Source of the DNA: Candidatus Sulfotelmatobacter sp.
Lineage (GTDB): Bacteria; Acidobacteriota; Terriglobia; Terriglobales; Acidobacteriaceae
Length of the DNA: 64,000 bases
Assembly (NCBI GenBank): GCA_030041215.1
Contig: JASHOH010000117.1
Location: 17,772-81,771 of the forward strand
Reading direction: 5' to 3'
The position numbers and the translations under genes were made by a program. Below are positions 44,615 to 53,950 of the stretch, in pieces (within the stretch, counting starts at the first letter, position 1; every line of letters starts with the position of its first letter). The notes beneath the pieces were generated by a model, which made no database searches, had not been told where the DNA came from, and worked only from the letters and a program-made list of their open reading frames with translations.

Positions 44615-47600
44615 ATGAGTATTTCGGCTCCATTTATACGGCGACCAATTGGAACGTCGTTGCTGGCAGCGGCGCTGCTGCTCTCCGGAATACTTGCGTT
44701 TAATCTTTTGCCGGTCGCTTCGTTACCGCGCGTGGATTTTCCGGTCATTCAAGTCAGCGCCCAGCTTCCGGGGGCTGATCCGCAGACCATGGCTTCGGCA
44801 GTGGCAACGCCGCTGGAGCGGCAGTTCGGGCGCATATCGGCCATCAACCAGATGACTTCGACGAGCCAGTTGGGCTCGACCAGCGTCGTTCTGCAATTTG
44901 ATTTGAACCGGAACATCGATGCTGCGGCGCGCGATGTGCAGGCGGCTATCAACGCGGCGCGCAGCCAGCTTCCCGCCAATCTGCCGAGTAATCCTACCTA
45001 TCGCAAGGCGAATCCCGCGGATGCGCCGATTCTGATTCTCGCGCTGACCTCCGACACTCAAACCGTGCCACAGATGTACGACGCGGCCGACTCGATTCTG
45101 TCGCAGAAGCTTTCCCAGGTGAGCGGAGTGGGGCAGGTTTTCGTGGGAGGGGCAGCGCAACCCGCGGTGCGCGCGGAAGTGAACCCCATGCTGCTGAACA
45201 AGCTGGGCGTGGGATTGGATACTGTGCGCAATGCGCTGAATTTGGCCAATTCCAATCAGGCCAAGGGCGAGTTTGCCAACAAGAACCGAGCCTGGTACCT
45301 CAACGACACCGATCAATTGTTCACTGCGGACCAGTATCGTCCAATGATCGTGGCGTACAGGAATGGCGCGCCGGTGCGGCTGGGCGACGTGGCCGATGTG
45401 GAGGATTCGGTTGCCGATGTTCGCAATATTGGGCTGGCGAGTGGTAAACCGAGCGTCCTCATTATTGTGTTCCGGCAGCCAGGGGCGAACATCATCGATA
45501 CAGTTGACCGGGTCATTGCGCTGATGCCGTATCTGCAATCTTCGATTTCCCCGGCGATTCATCTCTCGATTGCGATGGACCGAACGGTGACGGTGCGGGC
45601 TTCGGTCAAAGACATCGAAACCACGCTGATGCTTTCCATCATCCTTGTCATTCTCGTTGTCTTCGCATTTTTGCGGACGGTGCGGGCGACGATTATTCCC
45701 AGCATCGCGGTGCCACTTTCGCTAGTGGGCACGTTTGGAGTGATGTACCTGCTGGGCTACAGCCTGGACAATCTGTCGCTGATGGCGCTGGCGATCTCCA
45801 CCGGGTTCGTGGTGGACGATGCGATTGTGGTGCTGGAAAATATCATGCGCTATGTCGAGCACGGCATGGGCGCGGTGCAGGCGGCGTTCAAGGGTGCGGC
45901 GGAAATTGGATTTACGGTGCTCTCGATGAGCACGTCGCTAGTAGCAGTATTTATCCCGCTGCTGCTGATGGGCGGCATTGTCGGCCGGTTGTTTCGCGAG
46001 TTTGCGGTTACGCTGAGCGTAGCGATCGGAGTGTCACTACTGGTTTCGCTGACAACTACCCCGACCATGTGCGCGAAGTTTCTGCGGCCTGCCAAGGATG
46101 AGAAAAAAAATCGCTTCTACCGTGCCAGCGAATGGGCATTCAACAAGGGGCTTTCGACATACGACCATCGCCTGAAGTGGGTCCTGAGGCACCAGTTCCC
46201 GACGCTGGTGGTAACGATTCTGGTGGCGTGCCTGAGCGTGTATCTGTACATCATCGTACCCAAAGGCTTCTTCCCGCAGCAGGATACCGGGCGCATTGGT
46301 GGATCGGTACAGGCGGCGCAGGATATTTCGTTCCAGGCGATGCGCAGCAAGATGGAACGATACGTAGGCATCGTCCTGAAGGATCCGGCGGTAAGTTCGG
46401 TAGTGGGCTTCGCGGGTGGGAATACGGTTTCGAATCAGGGGCGGTTTTTCATCATGATGAAGCCACTCGAGCAGCGGGGAAAATGTGAGAAGAAGCATTT
46501 CTGGGAGCCCTGCCACTATGTGACCGCGGACGACGTGATTAACCGGCTGCGCGGCAAGCTCGCGGTAGTGCCCGGAGCGACCTTGTACTTGCAGTCGTAT
46601 CAGGACCTGACCATTGGCGGACGCCAGAGCAACGCCCAGTATCAGTACACTCTGCAAGGCGAAGACCTGAACGAACTGAACACCTGGGCGCCGCAGTTGC
46701 TGGAGAAAATGCGAAAGATACCGGAGCTGCGCGACGTCAACACCGATCAGCAGGATAAGGGATTGCAGGCGCAGTTGGTCATCGATCGCGACACCGCCAG
46801 CCGGCTTGGAATAGCAGCCCAGGACATCGACAACGCACTCTATGACGCGTTCGGGCAGCGGCAGGTTTCGACCATGTACCGGCCACTGAATCAATACCAC
46901 GTGGTGATGGAAGTGGCTCCACAGTTTCAGCAGACGCCAGAAGCTCTGCAAAATATTTATCTGCGATCGTCGAGCGGGGCGCCGATACCGCTGGCAGCCT
47001 TTACTCACTACGAGCCCTCGAACATACCGCTGGCGGTCAACCATCAGAGCCAGTTTCCGTCGGTGACGATTTCGTTCAATCTGGCGCCGGGAATTTCGCT
47101 GGGCCAGGCGACCATTGCAATTGCCAATGCGGAGCGGTCGATTGGTTTTCCAGCCACGATCCAGGCGAGTTTTCAAGGCACCGCGGCTGCCTTTCAGGAT
47201 TCGCTCTCGAGCGAGCCCATCCTGATTCTGACGGCATTAATCGCGGTTTACATCGTGCTGGGAATGCTGTATGAGAGCTACGTTCATCCCATCACGATTC
47301 TTTCGACTTTGCCCTCGGCAGGCGTAGGCGCCCTGCTGGCGCTGCTACTGACGCACAATGAACTAAACGTGATTGGGACGATCGGGATCATTCTCTTGAT
47401 CGGCCTGGTAAAGAAGAACGCGATCATGATGATCGACGTGGCTCTCGAAGTGGAGCGCTCGCAAGGTAAAAAGCCGGTGGAAGCAATCTATGACGCCTGT
47501 ATTTTGCGCTTCCGTCCCATCATGATGACGACCATGGCGGCGCTGCTCGGCGGATTGCCGCTGGCGTTGGGAAGGGGAACAGGATCGGAGCTGCATCGTC

Positions 47601-47776
47601 CTCTGGGAATCACGATTGTCGGCGGACTGATTGTGAGCCAGGCGCTGACGTTGTTTACGACGCCGGTTGTATACGTTTATCTCGACCGGCTGCGCATGTG
47701 GCTGGGCGGCGGGGAAGAATCTCCGGTCGCGGCTTCGCACGCAGCGCCAACCCCGACTCCCGCCCACGGCGATTGA
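44615..47776 (+). CDS. mdtC: RND efflux pump subunit, MdtC-like
   Basis: Second RND transporter, 1053 residues from the ATG before SISAPFIRRPIGT (a frame start at 44579 is not family-like). Layout matches the first pump, with [15 protein letters not shown] in helix 4 and [18 protein letters not shown] near the C-terminus. A short Cys-containing loop (GKCEKKHFWEPCH) around residue 625-637 could form a disulfide in the periplasm. Separated from mdtB by 151 bases holding a dispersed repeat. No outer-membrane channel gene follows. Confidence 0.93.
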   Translation: MSISAPFIRRPIGTSLLAAALLLSGILAFNLLPVASLPRVDFPVIQVSAQLPGADPQTMASAVATPLERQFGRISAINQMTSTSQLGSTSVVLQFDLNRNIDAAARDVQAAINAARSQLPANLPSNPTYRKANPADAPILILALTSDTQTVPQMYDAADSILSQKLSQVSGVGQVFVGGAAQPAVRAEVNPMLLNKLGVGLDTVRNALNLANSNQAKGEFANKNRAWYLNDTDQLFTADQYRPMIVAYRNGAPVRLGDVADVEDSVADVRNIGLASGKPSVLIIVFRQPGANIIDTVDRVIALMPYLQSSISPAIHLSIAMDRTVTVRASVKDIETTLMLSIILVILVVFAFLRTVRATIIPSIAVPLSLVGTFGVMYLLGYSLDNLSLMALAISTGFVVDDAIVVLENIMRYVEHGMGAVQAAFKGAAEIGFTVLSMSTSLVAVFIPLLLMGGIVGRLFREFAVTLSVAIGVSLLVSLTTTPTMCAKFLRPAKDEKKNRFYRASEWAFNKGLSTYDHRLKWVLRHQFPTLVVTILVACLSVYLYIIVPKGFFPQQDTGRIGGSVQAAQDISFQAMRSKMERYVGIVLKDPAVSSVVGFAGGNTVSNQGRFFIMMKPLEQRGKCEKKHFWEPCHYVTADDVINRLRGKLAVVPGATLYLQSYQDLTIGGRQSNAQYQYTLQGEDLNELNTWAPQLLEKMRKIPELRDVNTDQQDKGLQAQLVIDRDTASRLGIAAQDIDNALYDAFGQRQVSTMYRPLNQYHVVMEVAPQFQQTPEALQNIYLRSSSGAPIPLAAFTHYEPSNIPLAVNHQSQFPSVTISFNLAPGISLGQATIAIANAERSIGFPATIQASFQGTAAAFQDSLSSEPILILTALIAVYIVLGMLYESYVHPITILSTLPSAGVGALLALLLTHNELNVIGTIGIILLIGLVKKNAIMMIDVALEVERSQGKKPVEAIYDACILRFRPIMMTTMAALLGGLPLALGRGTGSELHRPLGITIVGGLIVSQALTLFTTPVVYVYLDRLRMWLGGGEESPVAASHAAPTPTPAHGD

Positions 47777-47968
47777 GGGCGGGGACAACCTCGGTTGCAC
47801 TGGGGCGCATCGCACCTGCCATGCAGCCAGTTTTCGGAATTGTTGCCTAATCCACAGAAAAATGGATACGCGCTACAATCGCATAATAGATGGCGCAAAG
47901 GTCGATTGCTGACTGCTCTCGCGCGCGTTTAATATAGTTCCTTCTTCCAATTCTCTCAGGAGTCAGGG

Positions 47969-49084
47969 ATGCGTCAGAAAGTTCTAGTGTTGGTGTTGGT
48001 GTTTGCAGCTATTGTGGCAGGAGTGGGCTGCGGCAGCACTTCCAGCCATTATGTGTACGCGACGATTCCGGCAGCGAACCAACTGGTAGTTTTCCGCGAA
48101 GACCCCAATTCTGGAGTGCTGACTGAACTGGCCGGAAGTCCGTATTCGGTGGGAGACGGGGCGCATTCCATCGCAATCCATCCTTCCGGGCAGTTCATGT
48201 ATGTTGTCAATCCTGGAATAGCGGCAAACAACGAAAACGATATTTCGCTGTTTGACATTGCAAGCGATGGAGGTCTTACGGAAATTTTCCCGCGGACTTC
48301 GCTGGGCAACACAGTCTCGCTGCCGCAGCTGCTCGTCATGGACCCCGCCGGCGCCTATCTTTATGTGATGAATGCGGGGTCAGACAACATTTCAGTTTTT
48401 TCTATCGACAGCAGCACCGGAGCGCTTACTCAGGTCCCCAATTCACCAGTTACCATTGGACAAATAACACCGCTCAACATGCAAGTGACGCCGAACGGCA
48501 GTTTTCTGTACGTAACCGCGGTGGGCACGCAGACGACCGGAGAAATCGTGGGATACAGCTTGAACGCCGGACAACTTACGCTAATCGGCGTGACGCCAAG
48601 CGATGGACTGAATCCCGCCGGGCTGGTCATCGACCCGCAGGGAGCTTACCTTTATGCGGGAAATAACGCCGCGAGTTCGAGTTCGATTGCCATTTTCAGC
48701 ATTGGCTCGACTGGGGCGTTGACGGCGGTGCCAGGGTCCCCCTTGAACGATAGCGGCTATTCATCGCCGATCTGGATGGCTTTCGATCCCAAGGGCCAGT
48801 ACCTTTATGTTGCGAACGAAGCTTCCAATAACGTCACCGCATATTCGATCAATTCGAGCACTGGTCTTCCCACGGCGCTGACGACGTCAACGGCCACAAA
48901 TGCATTTGCCACCGAGTCGGAACCATTTTTCATTTCTTTCGACCCCAGTGGCGATTATTTGTTCGTAGGCAATCAGCTGGCCCCGGCGGGAATCCAGGTT
49001 TTCAGCGTCAGCAGCGGGAGCTTGACAGTTATTAAGAATTATGGAGTAGGGAACACGATCAGTTCGATCGCGGTGCTGAAATGA
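47969..49084 (+). CDS. Beta-propeller lipoprotein (YVTN / lactonase-like)
   Basis: A 371-residue exported lipoprotein: signal sequence with lipobox IVAGVGCGSTS (about 16-26), then about seven repeated blades with the pattern P.G.F.YV.N....I..F.I (for example HPSGQFMYVVNPG; DPAGAYLYVMNAGSDNISVF; DPKGQYLYVANEASNNVTAY). The fold is like 6-phosphogluconolactonase/YVTN propellers; catalytic activity cannot be inferred, and many such proteins are structural or binding. AGGAG ribosome site nine bases upstream. No operon link is visible. Confidence 0.82.
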   Translation: MRQKVLVLVLVFAAIVAGVGCGSTSSHYVYATIPAANQLVVFREDPNSGVLTELAGSPYSVGDGAHSIAIHPSGQFMYVVNPGIAANNENDISLFDIASDGGLTEIFPRTSLGNTVSLPQLLVMDPAGAYLYVMNAGSDNISVFSIDSSTGALTQVPNSPVTIGQITPLNMQVTPNGSFLYVTAVGTQTTGEIVGYSLNAGQLTLIGVTPSDGLNPAGLVIDPQGAYLYAGNNAASSSSIAIFSIGSTGALTAVPGSPLNDSGYSSPIWMAFDPKGQYLYVANEASNNVTAYSINSSTGLPTALTTSTATNAFATESEPFFISFDPSGDYLFVGNQLAPAGIQVFSVSSGSLTVIKNYGVGNTISSIAVLK

Positions 49085-49221
49085 GTCAGACGTGGTTGCG
49101 CATGGATACCCGTCCCCAGAAATGAGGAAGCCGGGCCACCGCCTTCGCCAGAAGTGCTCTGTCGCTGTCTTTACAAGATCGTGACAAGCTGATTACAACC
49201 GAGCTTGGGGATTCTGCGAGA

Positions 49222-50307
49222 ATGGCTACTGCCATGAGGATTGCAAGCGCGGCCAGCTCATTTCCGAAGCACTATTATTCCCAGAAGTTTCTTCTCGAGC
49301 AGCTCCAGGAATATTGGGGAGAGCAGCTCAAGAACCCCCAGTTGCTGGAACGACTTCACCGCAACGTTACGGTGGAGGGCCGCTATCTCGCACTTTCCAC
49401 TGAACGGTACTACGAGATAAAGACCTGGGGGCAAGCAAACGATGTTTGGATCAAGGTCGCACAAGAATTGGGCGAGCAGGCACTTTGCCGGGCCCTGAAC
49501 TATGCCGGTATAGCAACCGGCGATCTGGGCGCGCTGTTTTTTACTACTGTCACGGGAATTGCAAGCCCCTCTATCGATGCGCTCCTGATCAATCGCATGG
49601 GGCTGCCAGCGAACATCCGGCGTACGCCGATTTTCGGTTTAGGATGCGTTGCCGGCGCAGCGGGGATTGCACGCGCGGCGGACTATGTTCGCGCCTATCC
49701 AAAACAGGCAGCGGCTTTGGTTTCGGTGGAGCTCTGCTCGCTTACGTTGCAGCGCGAAGATCTGTCGGTCGCGAACCTGATTTCTTCCGGCTTGTTTGCC
49801 GATGGCGCGGCAGCAGTGATCGTAACCGGAGCAGAATTTGCGGCTGGAGTTTCACCTGATTCTGAAATCAGCGGACCTGAAATCCTGGCTACGCGCTCAA
49901 TTTTCTATCCCAGCACAGAAGACATGATGGGCTGGGACGTTTCAGAAAAGGGATTCAAAATTGTGCTTTCGACCGAGGTCCCGAATTTGATTCGAGAGAA
50001 GCTGGGAGGAGATGTAGACGCTTTCCTGGCCGATCACGGATATCATCGCAACGATCTCCGGAGCTGGGTATTGCATACGGGCGGGCCGAAAATTCTGGAG
50101 GCCTCGGCAGCCGCGCTGGGATTGAATAATGGAGAGCTGAAAGCCTCGTGGGATTGCCTGCGCAAAGTTGGAAATCTTTCTTCCGCTTCGGTGCTGGTGG
50201 TGCTGGAAGACGTGATGAAGAATTGTCGTCCTGAGCCTGGTTCGCTGGGTCTGCTGGCGGCGATGGGGCCGGGCTTTTGCTCCGAACTTGTGCTGCTGCG
50301 TTGGTGA
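49222..50307 (+). CDS. Type III polyketide synthase (chalcone-synthase family)
   Basis: Homodimeric iterative synthase of 361 residues that extends an acyl-CoA with malonyl-CoA. The catalytic triad is complete: C142 (FGLGCVAGAAGI), H285 (SWVLHTGGP) and N318 (KVGNLSSASVLVVLED). FADGAAAVIV and AMGPGFCSE are also conserved. Bacterial members make alkylresorcinols, alkylpyrones or tetrahydroxynaphthalene; the product cannot be chosen by eye. Followed ten bases later by an FAD oxidoreductase and then yceI, forming a tight three-gene operon. The start could also be the ATG at 49234. Confidence 0.92.
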   Translation: MATAMRIASAASSFPKHYYSQKFLLEQLQEYWGEQLKNPQLLERLHRNVTVEGRYLALSTERYYEIKTWGQANDVWIKVAQELGEQALCRALNYAGIATGDLGALFFTTVTGIASPSIDALLINRMGLPANIRRTPIFGLGCVAGAAGIARAADYVRAYPKQAAALVSVELCSLTLQREDLSVANLISSGLFADGAAAVIVTGAEFAAGVSPDSEISGPEILATRSIFYPSTEDMMGWDVSEKGFKIVLSTEVPNLIREKLGGDVDAFLADHGYHRNDLRSWVLHTGGPKILEASAAALGLNNGELKASWDCLRKVGNLSSASVLVVLEDVMKNCRPEPGSLGLLAAMGPGFCSELVLLRW

Positions 50308-50317
50308 GGTCAGATCG

Positions 50318-51424
50318 TTGGGCGATTCAACCGATGTTTTTGTGATTGGCGGCGGCCCTGCGGGCCTGGCCGCGGCAATTGCGGCGCGCCAGCAGGGTTT
50401 CAGTGTGATTGTCGCGGACGGCAACCGGCCGCCGATTGACAAAGCCTGCGGCGAAGCCTTGATGCCGGACTCTATCGGTGCATTTGAACAGCTCGGGCTT
50501 TCGGTCCCATCGACAGAGGCAAGTCTGCTCACGGGAGTGCGGTTTCTCAGTTCCAGCTTGTCTGCGGAGGCGGCATTTCCTTCTGGTTGCGGGCTTTCCA
50601 TTCGCCGAACTACGCTGCATCGCATCATGACGGAAAGGGCAGCGGCGCTTGGCGCTGAATTGCGCTGGCAAACTGTGGTTACTGGCATTTGTGGTCAGGA
50701 CGTGCTGATCGGGAATCGAACCATCCGCAGCAAGTGGATCCTTAGTGCTGATGGAGTGAACTCTCGTGTACGGCGCTGGGCAAATCTGCAAGCACATTTG
50801 TGCAGTGGGCTTCGCTACGCTTTTCGGCGTCACTATCGCGTGCGTCCCTGGACCGACCGCATGGAAATACATTGGGGCAGACGCCATCAGGCGTACACAT
50901 CTCCGGTGAATAGTGAAGAGGTTTGTATTGCCGTCGCGTCACGGAATCCGAAAGTTCGGATGGACGAGGCTTTGCAGGAGTTCCCGGAACTTGCTGCGCG
51001 GCTGGAGGGTGCCGAAGTAACTTCCATCGAACGTGGCGCCGTTGTTGCCAACCGCAAACTCAAACGCGTATGGCGCGATAACGTCGCACTTATTGGGGAT
51101 GCCTCGGGGACAGTCGATCCGATCACCGGGGAGGGGCTGGGTCTTGCGTTTCATCAGGCTATGGTTCTGGCCGATTGCCTGAAAAAGAATGATCTTGCCC
51201 GTTACCAGGCCGCGCATCGCCAGCTGGCGCTTCGCCCCATGATGATGGCGCGGCTTATGCTTTCGCTCGACGGACGTCCTCGTCTTCAGGCGCGCACTCT
51301 GCAGGTTTTTCGCAAGCGCCCGGAAATCTTTCGCCGATTGCTCGCTGTGCACGTCGGCGCACTCTCGCCTTTCGACGTGGCTTTTGATGGACTCATGCTG
51401 GGATGGGGACTGCTGGCAGCATGA
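50318..51424 (+). CDS. FAD-dependent oxidoreductase (UbiH / geranylgeranyl-reductase-like)
   Basis: A 368-residue flavoprotein, probably a monooxygenase or reductase acting on a lipid. FAD site at the N-terminus: VFVIGGGPAGLAAAIAARQQG and a later D-acidic end (VIVADGNRP); the second FAD contact GDASGTVDPITGEGLGLAFHQA (key residues G-D and the P-x-G) is at about 265-287. ACGEALMP resembles geranylgeranyl reductases. TTG at 50318 was chosen because GAGGT lies upstream and there is no overlap; another TTG at 50288 overlaps the synthase. The stop overlaps the yceI start. Confidence 0.85.
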   Translation: MGDSTDVFVIGGGPAGLAAAIAARQQGFSVIVADGNRPPIDKACGEALMPDSIGAFEQLGLSVPSTEASLLTGVRFLSSSLSAEAAFPSGCGLSIRRTTLHRIMTERAAALGAELRWQTVVTGICGQDVLIGNRTIRSKWILSADGVNSRVRRWANLQAHLCSGLRYAFRRHYRVRPWTDRMEIHWGRRHQAYTSPVNSEEVCIAVASRNPKVRMDEALQEFPELAARLEGAEVTSIERGAVVANRKLKRVWRDNVALIGDASGTVDPITGEGLGLAFHQAMVLADCLKKNDLARYQAAHRQLALRPMMMARLMLSLDGRPRLQARTLQVFRKRPEIFRRLLAVHVGALSPFDVAFDGLMLGWGLLAA

Positions 51425-52023
51425 GGAATGCTCCGGGCAGGTTTGCCAGCCACCTTCGTCGGATAGTTCTTTCCTGCACCGCCTTCATCGTTCTGAGCGG
51501 TTTTGCGACAGCGCAGGATTTGCAATTCAAAGTTGATCCCCAGCACACCACGATCAAGTTGACGCTCAGCGATGTACTCCACACGGTTCATGGAAGTTTT
51601 CAGCTAATCCGCGGCGACTTACGCTTTGATCCCGCAACGAACAACCTGGCGGGCGAGATCGTCGTGGACGCGAAAAGCGGCGAAACCGGCAATGGAATGC
51701 GTGACCGGAAAATGCACAAGGAAGTGCTGGAGAGCGAAAGATATCCCGAAATCGTGTTTCATCCCGACCGCGTGGAAGGAACCGTGACGTTGCAGGGGAA
51801 TTCTTTGGTTCGTGTGCATGGAATCTTCAGCATGCACGGCGTGGAGCATGAGATGACAGTTCCGGCTCAGATCAGCATCTCGCCGGACCGATGGACGGCA
51901 AACCTGCACTTTTCCGTGCCTTATGTAAGTTGGGGAATGAAGAATCCGAGCACGTTGTTTCTGCGCGTGAGCGGAACAGTGGAAGTGGAAATTTTGGCTG
52001 CGGGGACGGTTACGCGGCCGTAA
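51421..52023 (+). CDS. YceI-family exported lipid-binding protein
   Basis: A 200-residue secreted protein with a signal peptide (RIVLSCTAFIVLSGFATAQD, about 14-33) and the YceI lipocalin-like barrel: FKVDPQHTTIKLTLSDVLHTVHG, MRDRKMHKEVLESERYPEI and VSWGMKNPSTLFLRV are typical. Known members bind polyisoprenoid or other long lipids in the periplasm. ATG overlaps the preceding stop (ATGA), so it is coupled to the oxidoreductase. This suggests it carries or stores the hydrophobic product of the pathway. Confidence 0.88.
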   Translation: MRNAPGRFASHLRRIVLSCTAFIVLSGFATAQDLQFKVDPQHTTIKLTLSDVLHTVHGSFQLIRGDLRFDPATNNLAGEIVVDAKSGETGNGMRDRKMHKEVLESERYPEIVFHPDRVEGTVTLQGNSLVRVHGIFSMHGVEHEMTVPAQISISPDRWTANLHFSVPYVSWGMKNPSTLFLRVSGTVEVEILAAGTVTRP

Positions 52024-52031
52024 CACACACA

Positions 52032-52093
52032 GGGGCTAAAGCCCAGTCACTTTCTGGCCCTGAACGCGGCCCTGAAGGGACGCTCTTCCACGT
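52032..52093 (+). repeat. Two REP-like palindromes after yceI
   Basis: ggggctaaagccc (52032-52044) begins eight bases after the stop. acgcggccctgaagggacgc plus tcttccacg (52064-52093) is a 36688-family copy in which one stem base is mismatched. Confidence 0.6.
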
Positions 52094-52195
52094 GGCGCAA
52101 GCATCGCAGAGGCGCTTTTCAAGGGCGTTCGGCCAGCGCAACCAGCAATGCTTCGACGGTATGCGCAGCCCAGAGTGATTTCGCTGACAGCGGGG

Positions 52196-53950
52196 TCAAT
52201 AACCATCTTGTGGCGAGATGCCTTTGCCTTCGACGCATTCGTAGCTTCGTCCTGCCGCGAGATTCTTGAATTCTTCGATTTTGCCGCTTGGCCAAGTGAT
52301 TACTGCACTATCGACGTGATCGCCTTTGCCTAGGCCGAAGGTGACCGAGAGCTCGGACTGAGAGAGGTAACTCGAGCCGCTCTTTACCATGCGTGACTGG
52401 TGCAATCCGTTCGAAACGATGCGGACGGTGGCGCCGATGGCGTCGCGGTTGGATTTTGTTCCGATCAGGCGAAAACGAATGCTGCGATTGGCGCTGAGCT
52501 GATCGTTGCGATAAAGATATGCGGGGCCGTTGTTAGTAGTAAGCAGCAGATCGAGATCGCCGTCGCGGTCGAAATCACCGTAGGCAAGGCCGCGGCCTAC
52601 TTTTGGCTGATCGAATCCTCCACCAATTTCGGATGCGACGTCGCGGAAACTTGCTTTGCCATTATTCAGAAACAACTGCGGCGGCTGGGCATAACCTACG
52701 TTTCCGCGAATGTTGCGGACGGTTTCGTCTATGTGTCCATTGGCGACTGCGAGGTCGAGCCAGCCGTCGAGATTGGCGTCAAGAAAAACACAGCCGAAGC
52801 CGAGGCTGTTCTTTGAGGCCAAGCCGACGCCCGACTGCGATGCAACGTCTTCATAGCTTTTGCCGCCGAATTCGTAAAGGCCAGTCATTTCGTTATCGAA
52901 ATTTGTAATGGCGACTCCGGCATGGCCTGAGTTGGTGAAATCGGCGATGTCGATGCCCATACCGGCGCGGGCTTTGCCTTCGCTGCTGAAGGCGATTCCG
53001 GCCTCGACGGCAACATCTTTGAAGGTCCCGTTGCGCTGATTGCGATAGAGCTTGTTGGGTTGCGTGTCATTGGCCACGAGCAGATCGGGCCAGCCGGATT
53101 GATCGTCGTCGAGCATGGCCACGCCGAGCGATTTCGAACTGCTGTCGAAGATTCCGCTTGAGGCCGTCACATCTTCGAAGGTGCCGTTGCCACGATTGTG
53201 AAAGAGCCAGCAGGTCTCGCCACGATATGCTTCGGGAGTGCAATAGGATTTGTGTTTGCCATCGAGGCTGCAGAAGACATCGTGCTCGGGCGACCATTTG
53301 ACGTAGTTGCAGACGAACAAGTCGAGCAGGCCGTCGCGGTCATAGTCGAACCAGAGTGCGGACGTGCTGAAACCCAGGCGCTTGCCCAGGCCGCTCGGGT
53401 TGGTCACGTCGACGAAAGTTCCCTTGCCGGTGTTGTGGAACAGGCGGTTCTGACCGACACAGGTGATGAAAATATCGGGAAAGCCGTCGTTGTCGTAGTC
53501 GCCAACCGCAACGCCCATGCCGTACATTTCAATATCGAGTCCGGCTCGGGCGGTTACGTCGGTGAAAGTGCCGTTGCGATTGTTGTGATAAAGCCGCAGG
53601 GTTGAGTGGCGCTGTTTGTGCCCGGGCCAGTCCATACCGTTGATGAGCAGAATGTCCTGCCAGCCGTCGCGATCATAGTCGAGGAAAGCGCAGCCTGAGC
53701 CGAGAGTTTCGGGCAACAGTTTTCCGCCGAAGGCGCCACTATCGTGTTGAAACTGGATGCCGGCGGAAGAAGTGATGTCAGTGAAACGAAAGCCCGGAGA
53801 ATTGGCGGTCGACTGGCTGAGTGCATGCAGCAGGGGGAACTGCGATGGGAATCCCGCTTCTCGCAAAAGAGGTGAGAAGTGGGGCACCCAAGGCAAGTGC
53901 GATACCCACGTCAGTCCCGCCATTCCTTGCAGGAATGATCTGCGATTCAC
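52196..53950 (-). CDS. Tat-exported FG-GAP/VCBS beta-propeller with ASPIC/UnbV domain
   Basis: A 584-residue exported protein. Twin-arginine signal NRRSFLQGMAGLTWVS at the N-terminus; then calcium-binding propeller blades with DxDxDG loops (FLDYDRDGWQDILLING; VGDYDNDGFPDIFITC; YGDFDRDGDLDLLLTT), and a C-terminal ASPIC/UnbV domain (about 485-565; DAIGATVRIVSNG, SYLSQSELSVTFGLG). It resembles CRTAC1-type proteins. The role is unknown; binding or envelope functions are assumed. It starts at GTG overlapping the stop of the response regulator, so it is the last gene of a kinase-regulator operon. Confidence 0.88.
   Translation of the reverse strand: MNRRSFLQGMAGLTWVSHLPWVPHFSPLLREAGFPSQFPLLHALSQSTANSPGFRFTDITSSAGIQFQHDSGAFGGKLLPETLGSGCAFLDYDRDGWQDILLINGMDWPGHKQRHSTLRLYHNNRNGTFTDVTARAGLDIEMYGMGVAVGDYDNDGFPDIFITCVGQNRLFHNTGKGTFVDVTNPSGLGKRLGFSTSALWFDYDRDGLLDLFVCNYVKWSPEHDVFCSLDGKHKSYCTPEAYRGETCWLFHNRGNGTFEDVTASSGIFDSSSKSLGVAMLDDDQSGWPDLLVANDTQPNKLYRNQRNGTFKDVAVEAGIAFSSEGKARAGMGIDIADFTNSGHAGVAITNFDNEMTGLYEFGGKSYEDVASQSGVGLASKNSLGFGCVFLDANLDGWLDLAVANGHIDETVRNIRGNVGYAQPPQLFLNNGKASFRDVASEIGGGFDQPKVGRGLAYGDFDRDGDLDLLLTTNNGPAYLYRNDQLSANRSIRFRLIGTKSNRDAIGATVRIVSNGLHQSRMVKSGSSYLSQSELSVTFGLGKGDHVDSAVITWPSGKIEEFKNLAAGRSYECVEGKGISPQDGY

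Noticed and set aside
46037..47176. Minus-strand frame of 379 codons within mdtC
   Set aside because: Shadow frame; the plus strand encodes clear RND motifs.
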